From: a bacterium UBP8_UBA817
GTDB lineage: Bacteria > Margulisbacteria > Marinamargulisbacteria > SXXA01 > SICP01
DNA length: 64,000 nucleotides
Direction: 5' to 3'
Assembly (NCBI GenBank): GCA_945888435.1
Contig: CAMCZW010000003.1
Span: forward strand, 1-64,000
How positions within the stretch are numbered: position 1 is the stretch's first letter; each line of letters starts with the position of its first letter. The notes below the pieces were generated by a model. That model made no database searches, had not been told where the DNA came from, and saw only the letters and a program-made list of their open reading frames with translations. The position numbers were made by a program, and so were the translations under genes. This document shows, one piece after another, positions 22,779 through 31,698 of this stretch.

Positions 22779-25441
22779 AAACGCGGTTATGTAAGCGATT
22801 TCAATTAGAGCATTTCGATCTTAAACAGGTCTTATGCAAATTTCATACTCAGCTTTTGGCGTCTCGCTCTCCTGAGTACTTTAGTGCCTTTGCGACTTCC
22901 GCCAAAGAGCATTCAAAATGGGTAGACGACGGACTTACTCCATTTGTGCTTCAAGGTGGTATGACTAAGGCATTTGAAGAGTTTAAGCCTCTTTATCCTC
23001 AGTTTGATAAACTTTGTGACCCAACTGATCTTATTGAATCTTATTTTTCGGATACTCCAGTCCAGGATAATGTTTTTTTTAAGCATGCCCCTCATGATTT
23101 TTTACATCCAATGGAGTGCTGTCGAATTTTGACTACTGCTCAAGCCTACTTATCTACTCAACGTTCGATCGACTCCCTTAAATTAAACGCCTTAACCGAT
23201 GATAGTCTTGTACGGGGATGTCTCTTTTTATGTGATGATGAGGCCTCAAGCGACATCACTAAGTTAGTTGAAGTTGTTTTTGATAAACTTCCTGCTATTT
23301 TGGCACCCATCTTGACGCTTGAAGAATTCCAAAGGGCAATTCTTAAGCTTATTCGGTCTGAACTTGAATCGATGAGTTATTTTCCGGATGCTCATATCAT
23401 CAATATGTTGTCTCAATTAGGGGTTTTTGTTTTTGATTATGATGGTCATGAAGGTAATCTGATTTCCTATTTTAGCAAGGGTAGTATGCTTCCGAAAATT
23501 CAAGAACCAGGCACGATTGTACTGGCCTATCATTCTCAAGACTTGCAGATGTGTCAGGTCACGGGTTCTATTATTCCAATATCGGCAAAGCCTAAGATAT
23601 CTCCTTTTATTGTCGAGCTCCATTTGCAACTTTTTTCAAATCACGCAACGACGCTTGAGTTGATTATGCTCGTATGGGCCTCAATTCGAGAGCTTCGATT
23701 AACTCACCCCAATGATCCTTTGGGATATGCGATGGATATTTTATTACAGCATTATTTCTCCCAGATTATTCCTGGATTTGACGTTGTGGTTTCAAGCCTT
23801 CCTGAGAGCCAATGTATTGATCTTGCTCATCCCCAAGCACGTCCGCTAGACACTCTTCTTGTCGACTTATTTTTTACTCCTAAAAGCAGTGATCATTGTC
23901 GGTATTATGACTCTACTTTATTTCTACTGTCTGTGGTCACCCAAAAGATGCCTGCACTTAGCGATCAATACATTATGGGTCTTGATGAAATTATCAGTTC
24001 TCCAAACTTGACAGCCTCTATTATTGATCAGCGCTACCTGACCCTTTATGCAGTAGTTAAAGCGACACAAAACCCTCTGCTTCACTTGCGGCTTCTGATT
24101 GATGTCACTACTTTTTCCCGTAGTCCAGATGTAATTATTCGGGAGGAGATTCTTGAACATGTTCTGAATCATTTCATTTTAAACTTTCAGGAATTATTTG
24201 GCTTACATCGGACTATCCATGGATTTCGGGCAAATCATCCCCAGTTTGTTACGACCTTTAATAAGTACCCGGACCTCCTTGTTTCTTTATCAGGCCTGAT
24301 TAAGGCGCCCGAAGTGAAACAGACTTTTGCGTCTATTTTGGATCTTTTCCCAAAAACCAGAGTTGTTTTATTTGAACGTCGCCATCAGCTGGGCGTCGTC
24401 CAGGAACATTTTGTTAAAGCCGATGGGGACTGCTTTTTTACAGCGCTCAAAGAAATGATCACTCTTAAAGATGCTTCAGATCGACCCGCATGTTTAAATG
24501 AATTTTCTGATGCCGTTCAACTTCGTCGTTTTGTTGCTACTTTTGCTCAAAATACGGTGTCCTCATTGAGGCAGGTGGGCAGGGAAGATTGGGTAGATAT
24601 GCTACAGGCTATGTTAACTTCTGTCGGCATTGATGCCGAAATAAGAGACGCTCTCCAGGTAGTTTTAGTGCATATTCTAAATGAGAGAGTTCGCCATCCT
24701 GCTGTTGCGATTTCAGAAGCTATTGCTGAACTTATCCAAAATCCAGCAACCCAATCGCCGCTTCATGCGCTTCTTCAGGATGCCTACATTGCGGATATTT
24801 CATTAACCTATCAGACATTTAGACCTCTAGTTACTTCGAAGGCTCGAGAATTTTTTGGTAATTCTTCTGAAATTCAAATTCTGCTTGACACTCAAAATCA
24901 GGCGTTACTTACTCAATTTGTCGCTCAGATTTTTTCTGATTTTACAGGACCTCATTCTGTAGATTCCGGCTATGATTATACAGCGTTGATGGCCGCTATT
25001 TTGCGCCGGTTACAAGCCGGTTATCAACGATCTGAAACCGAAATCGCAACGCTTTTAACTAGTCAAGAAGTCTTTGCTATTTTGAATGATAATCTTCATT
25101 CCAAATGGGCTGCCCAACCTGAAATCGCCTTTCTTTCATGTGTTATCCCTCTTGAAGCCAGCCCTTTGGGTGAGCCAGTGGATGGAACCCATGTGGTTAA
25201 TTTTGGACAAACGATGGCGTTTAAATCTAATGATATTCCGGCAGCTCAAGCAGCCTTTAATGATCCTAAATTAATCCATGTATTGGTCCGTGGGAATCAT
25301 TATTATGGATTGAGCCATGGCCCTCAATCGTATCCTAGTGCAAAACGAAAAAGTGGAGAGGATGGAGAAGGTAAAAAAATTACCACGCACGTCCATTTCT
25401 TGATTATATTAGGTGACTTTGGGATACTTGCTTCCCTATGA
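22775..25441 (+). CDS. Large protein with OTU-type cysteine protease signature (paralogue 2)
   Basis: This 888-residue soluble protein has the OTU-like motif VKADGDCFFTALKEM with Cys553 and the histidine segment KLIHVLVRGNHYYGLSH with His842. The C-terminal 90 residues align visibly with paralogue 1 (SKWxAQPEI, then NFG/IFGxT, then the NHY segment). An upstream stretch LSQLGVFVFD (residue 212) also has a counterpart at residue 322 of paralogue 1, at similar distance from the Cys. There is no signal peptide. The tail is Lys/Gly-rich (KRKSGEDGEGKK). The stop overlaps the ileS start, so ileS may share this transcript. Function is inferred from motifs. Confidence 0.8.
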   Translation: MKTRLCKRFQLEHFDLKQVLCKFHTQLLASRSPEYFSAFATSAKEHSKWVDDGLTPFVLQGGMTKAFEEFKPLYPQFDKLCDPTDLIESYFSDTPVQDNVFFKHAPHDFLHPMECCRILTTAQAYLSTQRSIDSLKLNALTDDSLVRGCLFLCDDEASSDITKLVEVVFDKLPAILAPILTLEEFQRAILKLIRSELESMSYFPDAHIINMLSQLGVFVFDYDGHEGNLISYFSKGSMLPKIQEPGTIVLAYHSQDLQMCQVTGSIIPISAKPKISPFIVELHLQLFSNHATTLELIMLVWASIRELRLTHPNDPLGYAMDILLQHYFSQIIPGFDVVVSSLPESQCIDLAHPQARPLDTLLVDLFFTPKSSDHCRYYDSTLFLLSVVTQKMPALSDQYIMGLDEIISSPNLTASIIDQRYLTLYAVVKATQNPLLHLRLLIDVTTFSRSPDVIIREEILEHVLNHFILNFQELFGLHRTIHGFRANHPQFVTTFNKYPDLLVSLSGLIKAPEVKQTFASILDLFPKTRVVLFERRHQLGVVQEHFVKADGDCFFTALKEMITLKDASDRPACLNEFSDAVQLRRFVATFAQNTVSSLRQVGREDWVDMLQAMLTSVGIDAEIRDALQVVLVHILNERVRHPAVAISEAIAELIQNPATQSPLHALLQDAYIADISLTYQTFRPLVTSKAREFFGNSSEIQILLDTQNQALLTQFVAQIFSDFTGPHSVDSGYDYTALMAAILRRLQAGYQRSETEIATLLTSQEVFAILNDNLHSKWAAQPEIAFLSCVIPLEASPLGEPVDGTHVVNFGQTMAFKSNDIPAAQAAFNDPKLIHVLVRGNHYYGLSHGPQSYPSAKRKSGEDGEGKKITTHVHFLIILGDFGILASL

Positions 25442-28194
25442 GTGACCCCATTAATTTTAAAGAGACTGTTAACCTTCCTAAAACGGATTTCCCCATTCGC
25501 GCGGGGCTTGCTGAACGCGAACCTCAATTGCTTGAATTTTGGAAGTCCTCGGGCGTAGATACCTCTTTTACTGAGGATGCCCTCACCGACAAACGACACT
25601 TTACTTTGCATGATGGCCCGCCGTATCCCAATGGTGCCATCCATATGGGACATGCCCTTAATAAAGTCCTTAAAGATATTATCATCAGGTATTACCATGC
25701 CAATGGCTATGGGGCTCGGTTTATTCCGGGATGGGATTGCCATGGGCTCCCAATTGAAACTCAGGTCATTAAATCTCTTCAAGGCAGCCCCGATGCAGCT
25801 AAACGGTCGGATATCCCTTGGTTTCGCAATAAGTGTAAGGAATTTGCCCTCGGCTATGTGGAAGAGCAAAAAGCAGAGTTTAAGCGTTTGGGTATTTTTG
25901 GGGATTGGGATAATCCGTATCTCACCTTAACACCTTCATATGAAGCCGCAGTTGTCCGTAAATTTGGAGAACTGGCTGCCAATGGTTTGGTTTATCATGG
26001 TCGCAAGCCGATCCACTGGTGTACACATTGCGAGACGGCTCTTGCGGAAGCTGAAATTGAATATGCCGATCATCGCTCTCCATCGGTATTTGTCACGTTT
26101 AAAGTGACCACTGCATCGCCAGCACTTTCTCAATTTATGGGTGATCGCCCCCTATCTTTATTGGTTTGGACGACTACCCCATGGACCCTCCCCGCCAATG
26201 TGGCGGTTGCTGCTCATCCTGAATTTAATTATTCGATTATTCAAACGGATACGGAGCACCTGATTTGCGTGGCCGAACGTGCCACTGCGTTGATTGAATT
26301 ATTGGCGCTGCAAAATGCGTCTGTGATTGGACAAGTTAAAGGTCAGGACTTAATGCCGTCGGAGCTTGGGCATCCTTTTTTAAGTAGGCCAGTTCCGATT
26401 GTCACTGCCAATTATGTGACGAATGAAGATGGTACCGGCTTTGTGCATATTGCCCCAGGTCATGGTCATGATGACTATTTAGTTGCGCAGGAATATGGCC
26501 TGCCGATTATTATGCCGGTAAACGATCAAGGCTGTTTTACCGATGAAGTTGAATGGGCAGGCATGAAAGTGTTTGATGCCAACAAAGCCATCGGCCAAAC
26601 TATGGAAGCCAAGGGTACGCTTAAAAAATTACAATTTATTTCTCACTCTTATCCGCATTGCTGGAGATGTAAGCAGCCGGTGATTTTTAGAGCGACTGAG
26701 CAATGGTTTGTTGGCATGGATATCCCATGCGTGTCCGATGGACGGACACTCCGCGATAAAGCCTTGCAAGCCGTACGACAAACACAATGGGTGCCGGCTT
26801 GGGGACAGAAGCGGATTGAGCCGATGATTACCAACCGTCCAGACTGGTGTGTCAGCCGTCAGCGTTCATGGGGAATACCAATACCAGTATTTAAATGTGG
26901 GGCTTGCGGACATGCCGAAATGACTGGCGAATTTAGCCAAGCGGCCATTGATCTTGTCTCGCAATTTGGGACAACGGCGTGGTTTGAACGAAGTGCCCAT
27001 GACATTCTCCCCTCTCATTTAACATGTAGTAATTGTGGAAAACGCCAATTTGATAAAGAAACCGATATTTTAGATGTCTGGTTTGAATCTGGAGCCAGCT
27101 TCGCTTCTGTCATTGAACAAGGTGAGGGTGTGACATTCCCTGCTGATTTATATCTTGAAGGCTCCGACCAGCATCGTGGGTGGTTTCAATCCTCCCTTTT
27201 AATTGGGGTTGGGACGGCTGGCCATGCGCCGTTTAAATCCGTCCTCACCCATGGATTTATTGTGGATGACAAAGGCAAAAAGATGAGCAAATCGATGGGC
27301 AACGTCGTGTCGCCTCAAGAAGTGATCCGGGATTATGGCGCGGATGTGCTCAGATTTTGGATTGCAGCGTCAGATTTTAAAGATGATGTCGGCGTCTCCA
27401 AAGCGATTTTAAATCAAAGTCGGGATGCCTTTTCTAAAATCCGAAATACGATTCGGTTTTGCTTAAGTAATCTGGATGGATTTTCGCCGGATACGGATTT
27501 GGTTGATTATGATCAATTGACTGAAGTTGATCGCTGGTCGCTTTTAAAGCTTCACCAATTGATTGGCAAAGTGGATGACTTGTATCGTAAATATGATTTT
27601 CATTTCATCACCCAATCTCTCCATGATTATTGCTCGATTACACTGAGTTCTTTGTATTTAGATATGGTGAAGGACCGACTGTATTGCGATGGGGCTACAA
27701 GTGCGACACGGCGGAGTACACAAACGGCGATTTATCATATTGCATCAACTTTAATTCGCTTAATCACCCCGATTTTGCCATTTACGGCCGAAGATGCGTT
27801 TATTTATTTTACGATACCTAACAAACCTAAAAGTGTTCATTTATTGCCATTCCCGCAAGTTAATCCGGCCTTTTTGGATACCCAACTGGATGCCAAATGG
27901 ACAGAGCTTTTGGCGATCAGAGATCAGATTTACCAACAGCTTGAAGTTCTTAGATCCCAAAAAATCGTCCGCAGCTTTTTAGAAGCGTCAGTCGAATTGG
28001 TTTTACCTCAGCCAATTGAATTTTTGGACTGGGCGCAATTTTTGATTGTGAGTCAGGTTTCTGTAAGCCATGGTCCAGAACTTAAGATTTCAGTCTCTCC
28101 TGCCATTGGCCAAAAATGCGCTAGATGCTGGAAAACACTTCCACTATCCTCAGACCTCTGCGGACGTTGCGCAGACGCGGTGGCCGCATTATGA
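25438..28194 (+). CDS. ileS: Isoleucyl-tRNA synthetase
   Basis: This 918-residue class I synthetase charges tRNA-Ile. The N-terminal catalytic domain shows PYPNGAIHMGHALNK (HIGH loop) and a KMSKS loop KKMSKSMGN near residue 620. The editing domain WTTTPWTLPANVAVA is intact. A C-terminal zinc-binding region CARCWKTLPLSSDLCGRC ends the protein. The ATG overlaps the stop of the second OTU gene by four bases. The stop overlaps the sugar kinase start. It is unusual for ileS to be translationally coupled to an effector-like gene. Confidence 0.97.
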   Translation: MSDPINFKETVNLPKTDFPIRAGLAEREPQLLEFWKSSGVDTSFTEDALTDKRHFTLHDGPPYPNGAIHMGHALNKVLKDIIIRYYHANGYGARFIPGWDCHGLPIETQVIKSLQGSPDAAKRSDIPWFRNKCKEFALGYVEEQKAEFKRLGIFGDWDNPYLTLTPSYEAAVVRKFGELAANGLVYHGRKPIHWCTHCETALAEAEIEYADHRSPSVFVTFKVTTASPALSQFMGDRPLSLLVWTTTPWTLPANVAVAAHPEFNYSIIQTDTEHLICVAERATALIELLALQNASVIGQVKGQDLMPSELGHPFLSRPVPIVTANYVTNEDGTGFVHIAPGHGHDDYLVAQEYGLPIIMPVNDQGCFTDEVEWAGMKVFDANKAIGQTMEAKGTLKKLQFISHSYPHCWRCKQPVIFRATEQWFVGMDIPCVSDGRTLRDKALQAVRQTQWVPAWGQKRIEPMITNRPDWCVSRQRSWGIPIPVFKCGACGHAEMTGEFSQAAIDLVSQFGTTAWFERSAHDILPSHLTCSNCGKRQFDKETDILDVWFESGASFASVIEQGEGVTFPADLYLEGSDQHRGWFQSSLLIGVGTAGHAPFKSVLTHGFIVDDKGKKMSKSMGNVVSPQEVIRDYGADVLRFWIAASDFKDDVGVSKAILNQSRDAFSKIRNTIRFCLSNLDGFSPDTDLVDYDQLTEVDRWSLLKLHQLIGKVDDLYRKYDFHFITQSLHDYCSITLSSLYLDMVKDRLYCDGATSATRRSTQTAIYHIASTLIRLITPILPFTAEDAFIYFTIPNKPKSVHLLPFPQVNPAFLDTQLDAKWTELLAIRDQIYQQLEVLRSQKIVRSFLEASVELVLPQPIEFLDWAQFLIVSQVSVSHGPELKISVSPAIGQKCARCWKTLPLSSDLCGRCADAVAAL

Positions 28195-29180
28195 GTCACC
28201 AATACGATCTCTGCGGGATTGGTAATGCGCTCGTCGATATCGAAGTCAAAGCCACTGAAAGTGAGCTTGCGGGCTTGGGTATTCAAAAAGGGATTATGAC
28301 CCTCATCGATGCTCCACGGATGATTGAACTTTTAAGCCATTTTGGCAGCCGCGTCAGTCGGCGGTCCGCTGGTGGATCGGCTGCGAATACTGTGATTACC
28401 GCAGCTCACTTTGGATGCCGGACTTATTACAATTGCAAAGTTGCTAATGATGATACCGGCCACTACTTCATCTCGGATTTATGTGAAAACGGTGTCGATT
28501 CGCCCCTCATCAAAGATGCACTCTCGCCAGGGTATACCGGCACTTGCCTGGTGATGATTACTCCCGACGCTGATCGGACAATGGCCACTTACTTAGGAAT
28601 TACGGCAGAGCTTTCAATTGCGGATTTATCAGTAGAGACACTCACTCGGTCTCGATACCTCTATGTTGAAGGCTATTTAATGTCTCAAGATGCGTCTTTT
28701 GAAGCGGCACTTCATGCGGCCTACACAGCACGCAATCACTATGTCAGAGTCGCGTTTACCTTTTCGGATTTAAGTATGGTCCAGCACTTTTCAAGCCGGA
28801 TTGAGCTTTTTTTAAGTCATGGTATTGATATTTTATTTTGCAATTCGACCGAGGCCTTGGCGTTTACGCATACTAGTGACGTTGCTCATGCGGCTAAGTT
28901 ACTTTCTAACTATAGTAAAAAGGGATCGATTACTCTGGGGCCCGAAGGGGCCTTAGTCTGGGATGGTCATGATCAGTTTATCGTGCCACCTGTACCCGCT
29001 AATGCCGTTGATACCAATGGTGCTGGGGATTGTTATGCTGGGGCCTTTTTATCCGCACTTTTAAACGAACATTCTCTAGAGTCTGCCGGACATTGGGGCT
29101 GTAAAGCGGCCTCAGAACTCGTCACCCACTATGGACCCCGATTAACCCATCGTCAGGTCATCGACCTCTCTCTACATTAA
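28191..29180 (+). CDS. PfkB-family carbohydrate/nucleoside kinase (adenosine kinase-like)
   Basis: This ribokinase-fold enzyme has 329 residues from ATG 28191. The N-terminal signature GIGNALVDIE, the GGSAANT loop and the C-terminal catalytic motif DTNGAGDCYAGAF (Asp as base) are all present. The pattern resembles adenosine kinases and related sugar kinases. I reject the upstream in-frame Met at 28125 because those codons lie inside ileS; the ATGA overlap with the ileS stop is the natural start. Confidence 0.92.
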   Translation: MSHQYDLCGIGNALVDIEVKATESELAGLGIQKGIMTLIDAPRMIELLSHFGSRVSRRSAGGSAANTVITAAHFGCRTYYNCKVANDDTGHYFISDLCENGVDSPLIKDALSPGYTGTCLVMITPDADRTMATYLGITAELSIADLSVETLTRSRYLYVEGYLMSQDASFEAALHAAYTARNHYVRVAFTFSDLSMVQHFSSRIELFLSHGIDILFCNSTEALAFTHTSDVAHAAKLLSNYSKKGSITLGPEGALVWDGHDQFIVPPVPANAVDTNGAGDCYAGAFLSALLNEHSLESAGHWGCKAASELVTHYGPRLTHRQVIDLSLH

Positions 29181-29185
29181 GACTA

Positions 29186-29216
29186 ATTTCAGCTTTATTT
29201 ATACTTTGGCTGAAAT
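29186..29216 (+). terminator. Probable terminator after the kinase gene
   Basis: ATTTCAGC (29186-29193) and GCTGAAAT (29209-29216) form a perfect 8-bp stem five bases after the kinase stop. It is followed by GCTTTTC. The stem is only moderately GC-rich and the T-run is short, so termination may be partial. Confidence 0.45.
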
Positions 29217-29283
29217 GCTTTTCAAAATACACCGATAACTATGCACTGTAGAGTCGATCTCTCATCACAAAGTAGGCACAGTC

Positions 29284-29481
29284 ATGATTCAACGCACCCA
29301 ATTCTATTCACACCACTCCGTATACCACAAACTTTTGTCCGCCACCCCAGTACCCACTGTACCACCTCCCCATTTTGATGTTGTTAACCACCCCTTCGGC
29401 TCTACAGTACTTCATAATCAAATTTTGAAGTTTTTTACCGAAATTTGTAATTTAGACTCCATTGATTCGATTACTTTATAG
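29284..29481 (+). pseudogene. N-terminal fragment of the split protein at 29497
   Basis: The 65 codons from ATG 29284 end at TAG 29479-29481. The next 499 codons continue in the same frame to 30978 without another stop. The simplest reading is one gene of about 565 codons interrupted by a nonsense codon (or a sequencing error). TAG is a normal stop elsewhere in this window (lnt, rpsU), so a recoded TAG is unlikely. No domain is recognised in the fragment. Confidence 0.6.
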
Positions 29482-29496
29482 GCACTCTCTTGGAAC

Positions 29497-30978
29497 TTGA
29501 TTCAGTATCAACAGGAGTTAAGGACTCAAGAATCCCCTCCTATTTTTCAAAAACTGCTGATATTTTGCTCGATTAAGCTGGGCCTTTGTCATTTTAGTGA
29601 TCATGAGGATATTTTTCGGGTTAATCCAAAAGAAGAGATGCTTGAAATTAAGATTAAAAAATCGGATATTCCTAAGTCTATTCTGATGTTTTTTAATTTA
29701 GAAAATCCTAGTATTTTTGCTAAAACTAATCCCTATGTTGGCCATGATCAAGTTGCGATGATTGTTTATTGCATGCTTGGTCGACCTCAGGATTGTTCGC
29801 CATCCGCAATTCTTAAACGAAATGGGTCTTTTGTTCAAATTCAGCCATGCAGCTCCTCAGTATTAGCCAAAGATTCTCTTCGAACTTTATTGATGGATGG
29901 CAGCCCCAATCAACTTCCGTTCGATAAGTATTTATGGATGATGTCGAGTGGAATTGTCTTAGGCGTTTATGATGATCATGCGTCAAATAGTTCTGTCGTT
30001 GAGGGTGTAAATTCACACCCATCTCTGTCCAGATTTGATCATAAATGCATTGGGACTCATCCGGATAGCCTTCTTTTATTTGAGGATGGGGATGAGAAGG
30101 TTCAATATTACATTCCGTTTAAAACATTTTTACTTCAATCCTCTCAACGTGACGAGGTTATTCCAGAGCCCCTGTGTGAGCAACTTCAAGCCGGTCTTCA
30201 AGATGTCGTGTTATTTTTTGATACTTTTCCGAGTAAAACCCCGTTTTTTAACCGGATTAAAGAGCATTCCCTTTGTGTCGCAGATCGATTATTGACATTT
30301 CTAAAGTCTGATCTGACTAAAACCCCTCTGGCTTTAGTAAATGTGGCTTATCCTTCTAGTTCACAAATGCTTGAGATGATTTTTAAAATCTATCAGCCAA
30401 AGTCTTCATTTTCTCTGTATTCTAATTTATTTGATCTGACCAATACTCCCATTCCCGTCCTTATTTCATACTTTCATGCTCATAAGTGTTCTCAGTCCTC
30501 GATGACTAAGGCACTTGCTCTACTTTTAACTCCAGTCGACGTGAATACTGACATCGATGACACGATTCGCAAAATGGTTGGGGATGTCATTCAAACACTA
30601 GAAGCCATCACTCATGATGATGTTCGGACGAACACTCCGGTCTTTAAGGGAGTCGTTCACACTATTCACCAACTTATTGAAGATGTCCAAACCTTTATTA
30701 CCGAATCCTCAACAGACTGTATCTCTCCACTTCTCCGTGTCATTTCGGTTGATGCCGAAGAAATGTTTGCGGATGAAGCTCCCTGTGTTGGAGAGTCTAC
30801 GCTGCTTAAACAATCGTCTTCAACTTCTATTCCGGTGCCAGCTTCTGCCAACTCACGTTCATCTAGTGAGTCTGACTCTCCGCTTCAGTTCCCACCTCGT
30901 CAGAGTTCCTCCTCATGGTCATCCGAAAGCTCAGGAAGTTCTAGTGATTCTGATGAGGATGACATTGTTTTTGCATAG
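29497..30978 (+). CDS. Hypothetical protein with Ser/Asp-rich tail, downstream of in-frame TAG
   Basis: This 493-residue frame can start at TTG 29497 (reads IQYQQELRT) but has no good ribosome binding site there, which supports loss of its true start through the TAG at 29479. The segment around LGVYDDH followed by HPDSLLLFEDGDEKVQYYIPF resembles conserved stretches in both OTU paralogues (LGVFVFDYDGH, then PGTIVLAYHSQDL). The C-terminal 60 residues are Ser/Asp/Glu rich (SSESSGSSSDSDEDD), an acidic low-complexity tail rare in bacteria. The 3' end overlaps coaX on the other strand by 38 bases. It is probably a related but decaying member of the OTU-like set. Confidence 0.65.
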   Translation: MIQYQQELRTQESPPIFQKLLIFCSIKLGLCHFSDHEDIFRVNPKEEMLEIKIKKSDIPKSILMFFNLENPSIFAKTNPYVGHDQVAMIVYCMLGRPQDCSPSAILKRNGSFVQIQPCSSSVLAKDSLRTLLMDGSPNQLPFDKYLWMMSSGIVLGVYDDHASNSSVVEGVNSHPSLSRFDHKCIGTHPDSLLLFEDGDEKVQYYIPFKTFLLQSSQRDEVIPEPLCEQLQAGLQDVVLFFDTFPSKTPFFNRIKEHSLCVADRLLTFLKSDLTKTPLALVNVAYPSSSQMLEMIFKIYQPKSSFSLYSNLFDLTNTPIPVLISYFHAHKCSQSSMTKALALLLTPVDVNTDIDDTIRKMVGDVIQTLEAITHDDVRTNTPVFKGVVHTIHQLIEDVQTFITESSTDCISPLLRVISVDAEEMFADEAPCVGESTLLKQSSSTSIPVPASANSRSSSESDSPLQFPPRQSSSSWSSESSGSSSDSDEDDIVFA

Positions 30979-31672
30979 CCACTATCGCCAAGCCTTCTAA
31001 AATCAAATTAGGTTCATGGTGGTCGATTTGGATATGTGGAAGCAATGACTCTAACCCGGTTCCCGTACCAATAACGGTAATGCTAGGGATTTGCTCTCGA
31101 TATCGTCTGATCATTCCATTAATCATTTCGATATAGCCATGATAGAGCCCAGATTGCACGGCCTCTTCTGTTGTTTTACCAAATAGGCTTTCTTGTGGGG
31201 ATACCCAGATGAGAGGGATTTTGGCGGTGTAGTCGTTTAGGGCACGGGAGGCAATACCCATGCCGGGGAAGATGTTGCCACCTTGATAAGCACCAGATTT
31301 GTCGATGTAGCAAAAGGTGATGGCAGTGCCGGAATCGATGATGAGACAGTCGGTTTTATATTTGGTGTAGGCGGCTAGGGCATTAACTAGGCGGTCGGCC
31401 CCTACTTTTTCGGGCTTTAAAATATTTACGGTGATTGTAGAAATGGTCTTGTGGGTAACTTGGGTGACATTGTCGTATTTTTCAAAGCGTGTTGTGGCGG
31501 CTGGCACGACGGAAGACACGATGATGGAGGAGGCGTTTTTAAAGAGCTCGTCAGGGAATTTAGATTGGAATACAGATGTCTCAATTTTAGAGATAATTTG
31601 AGGAGTTTTATCCAGCGTTGCAATCACTGTTGTTGAGTTGCCAATGTCTACTAAAACGGGTTGTCTTTTCAT
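30941..31672 (-). CDS. coaX: Type III pantothenate kinase
   Basis: This 243-residue ASKHA-fold kinase phosphorylates pantothenate, the first step of coenzyme A synthesis. The N-terminal phosphate loop is VDIGNSTTVIA. The central GADRLVNALAAY and DSGTAITFCYID motifs and GGNIFPGMGIASRAL are typical of CoaX. It is transcribed divergently from the glutamate dehydrogenase gene with only 26 bases between the starts. Its -10 box lies eight bases before the ATG. Confidence 0.95.
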   Translation of the reverse strand: MKRQPVLVDIGNSTTVIATLDKTPQIISKIETSVFQSKFPDELFKNASSIIVSSVVPAATTRFEKYDNVTQVTHKTISTITVNILKPEKVGADRLVNALAAYTKYKTDCLIIDSGTAITFCYIDKSGAYQGGNIFPGMGIASRALNDYTAKIPLIWVSPQESLFGKTTEEAVQSGLYHGYIEMINGMIRRYREQIPSITVIGTGTGLESLLPHIQIDHHEPNLILEGLAIVAMQKQCHPHQNH

Positions 31673-31689
31673 GGGGGCGTATTATATCA
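31661..31689. promoter_or_regulatory. Overlapping divergent promoters of coaX and gdh
   Basis: On the minus strand an extended -10 TGATATAAT (31689-31681) lies eight bases before the coaX ATG. On the plus strand TTGTCT (31661-31666), a 16-base spacer and TATATC (31683-31688) precede the dehydrogenase ATG by ten bases. The boxes overlap, so RNA polymerase binding in one direction should hinder the other. Both mRNAs would have almost no leader. Confidence 0.5.
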
Positions 31690-31698
31690 TTCAAAATC

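Noticed and set aside
29479-29481. TAG recoded as an amino acid (pyrrolysine-like)
   Set aside because: TAG terminates other normal genes (dgkA, rpsU, lnt) and no supporting context such as a downstream stem was seen.
31618-31698. Extended N-terminus of the glutamate dehydrogenase
   Set aside because: The 27 extra codons fall within coaX and the divergent promoter; ATG 31699 fits both the family and the promoter.
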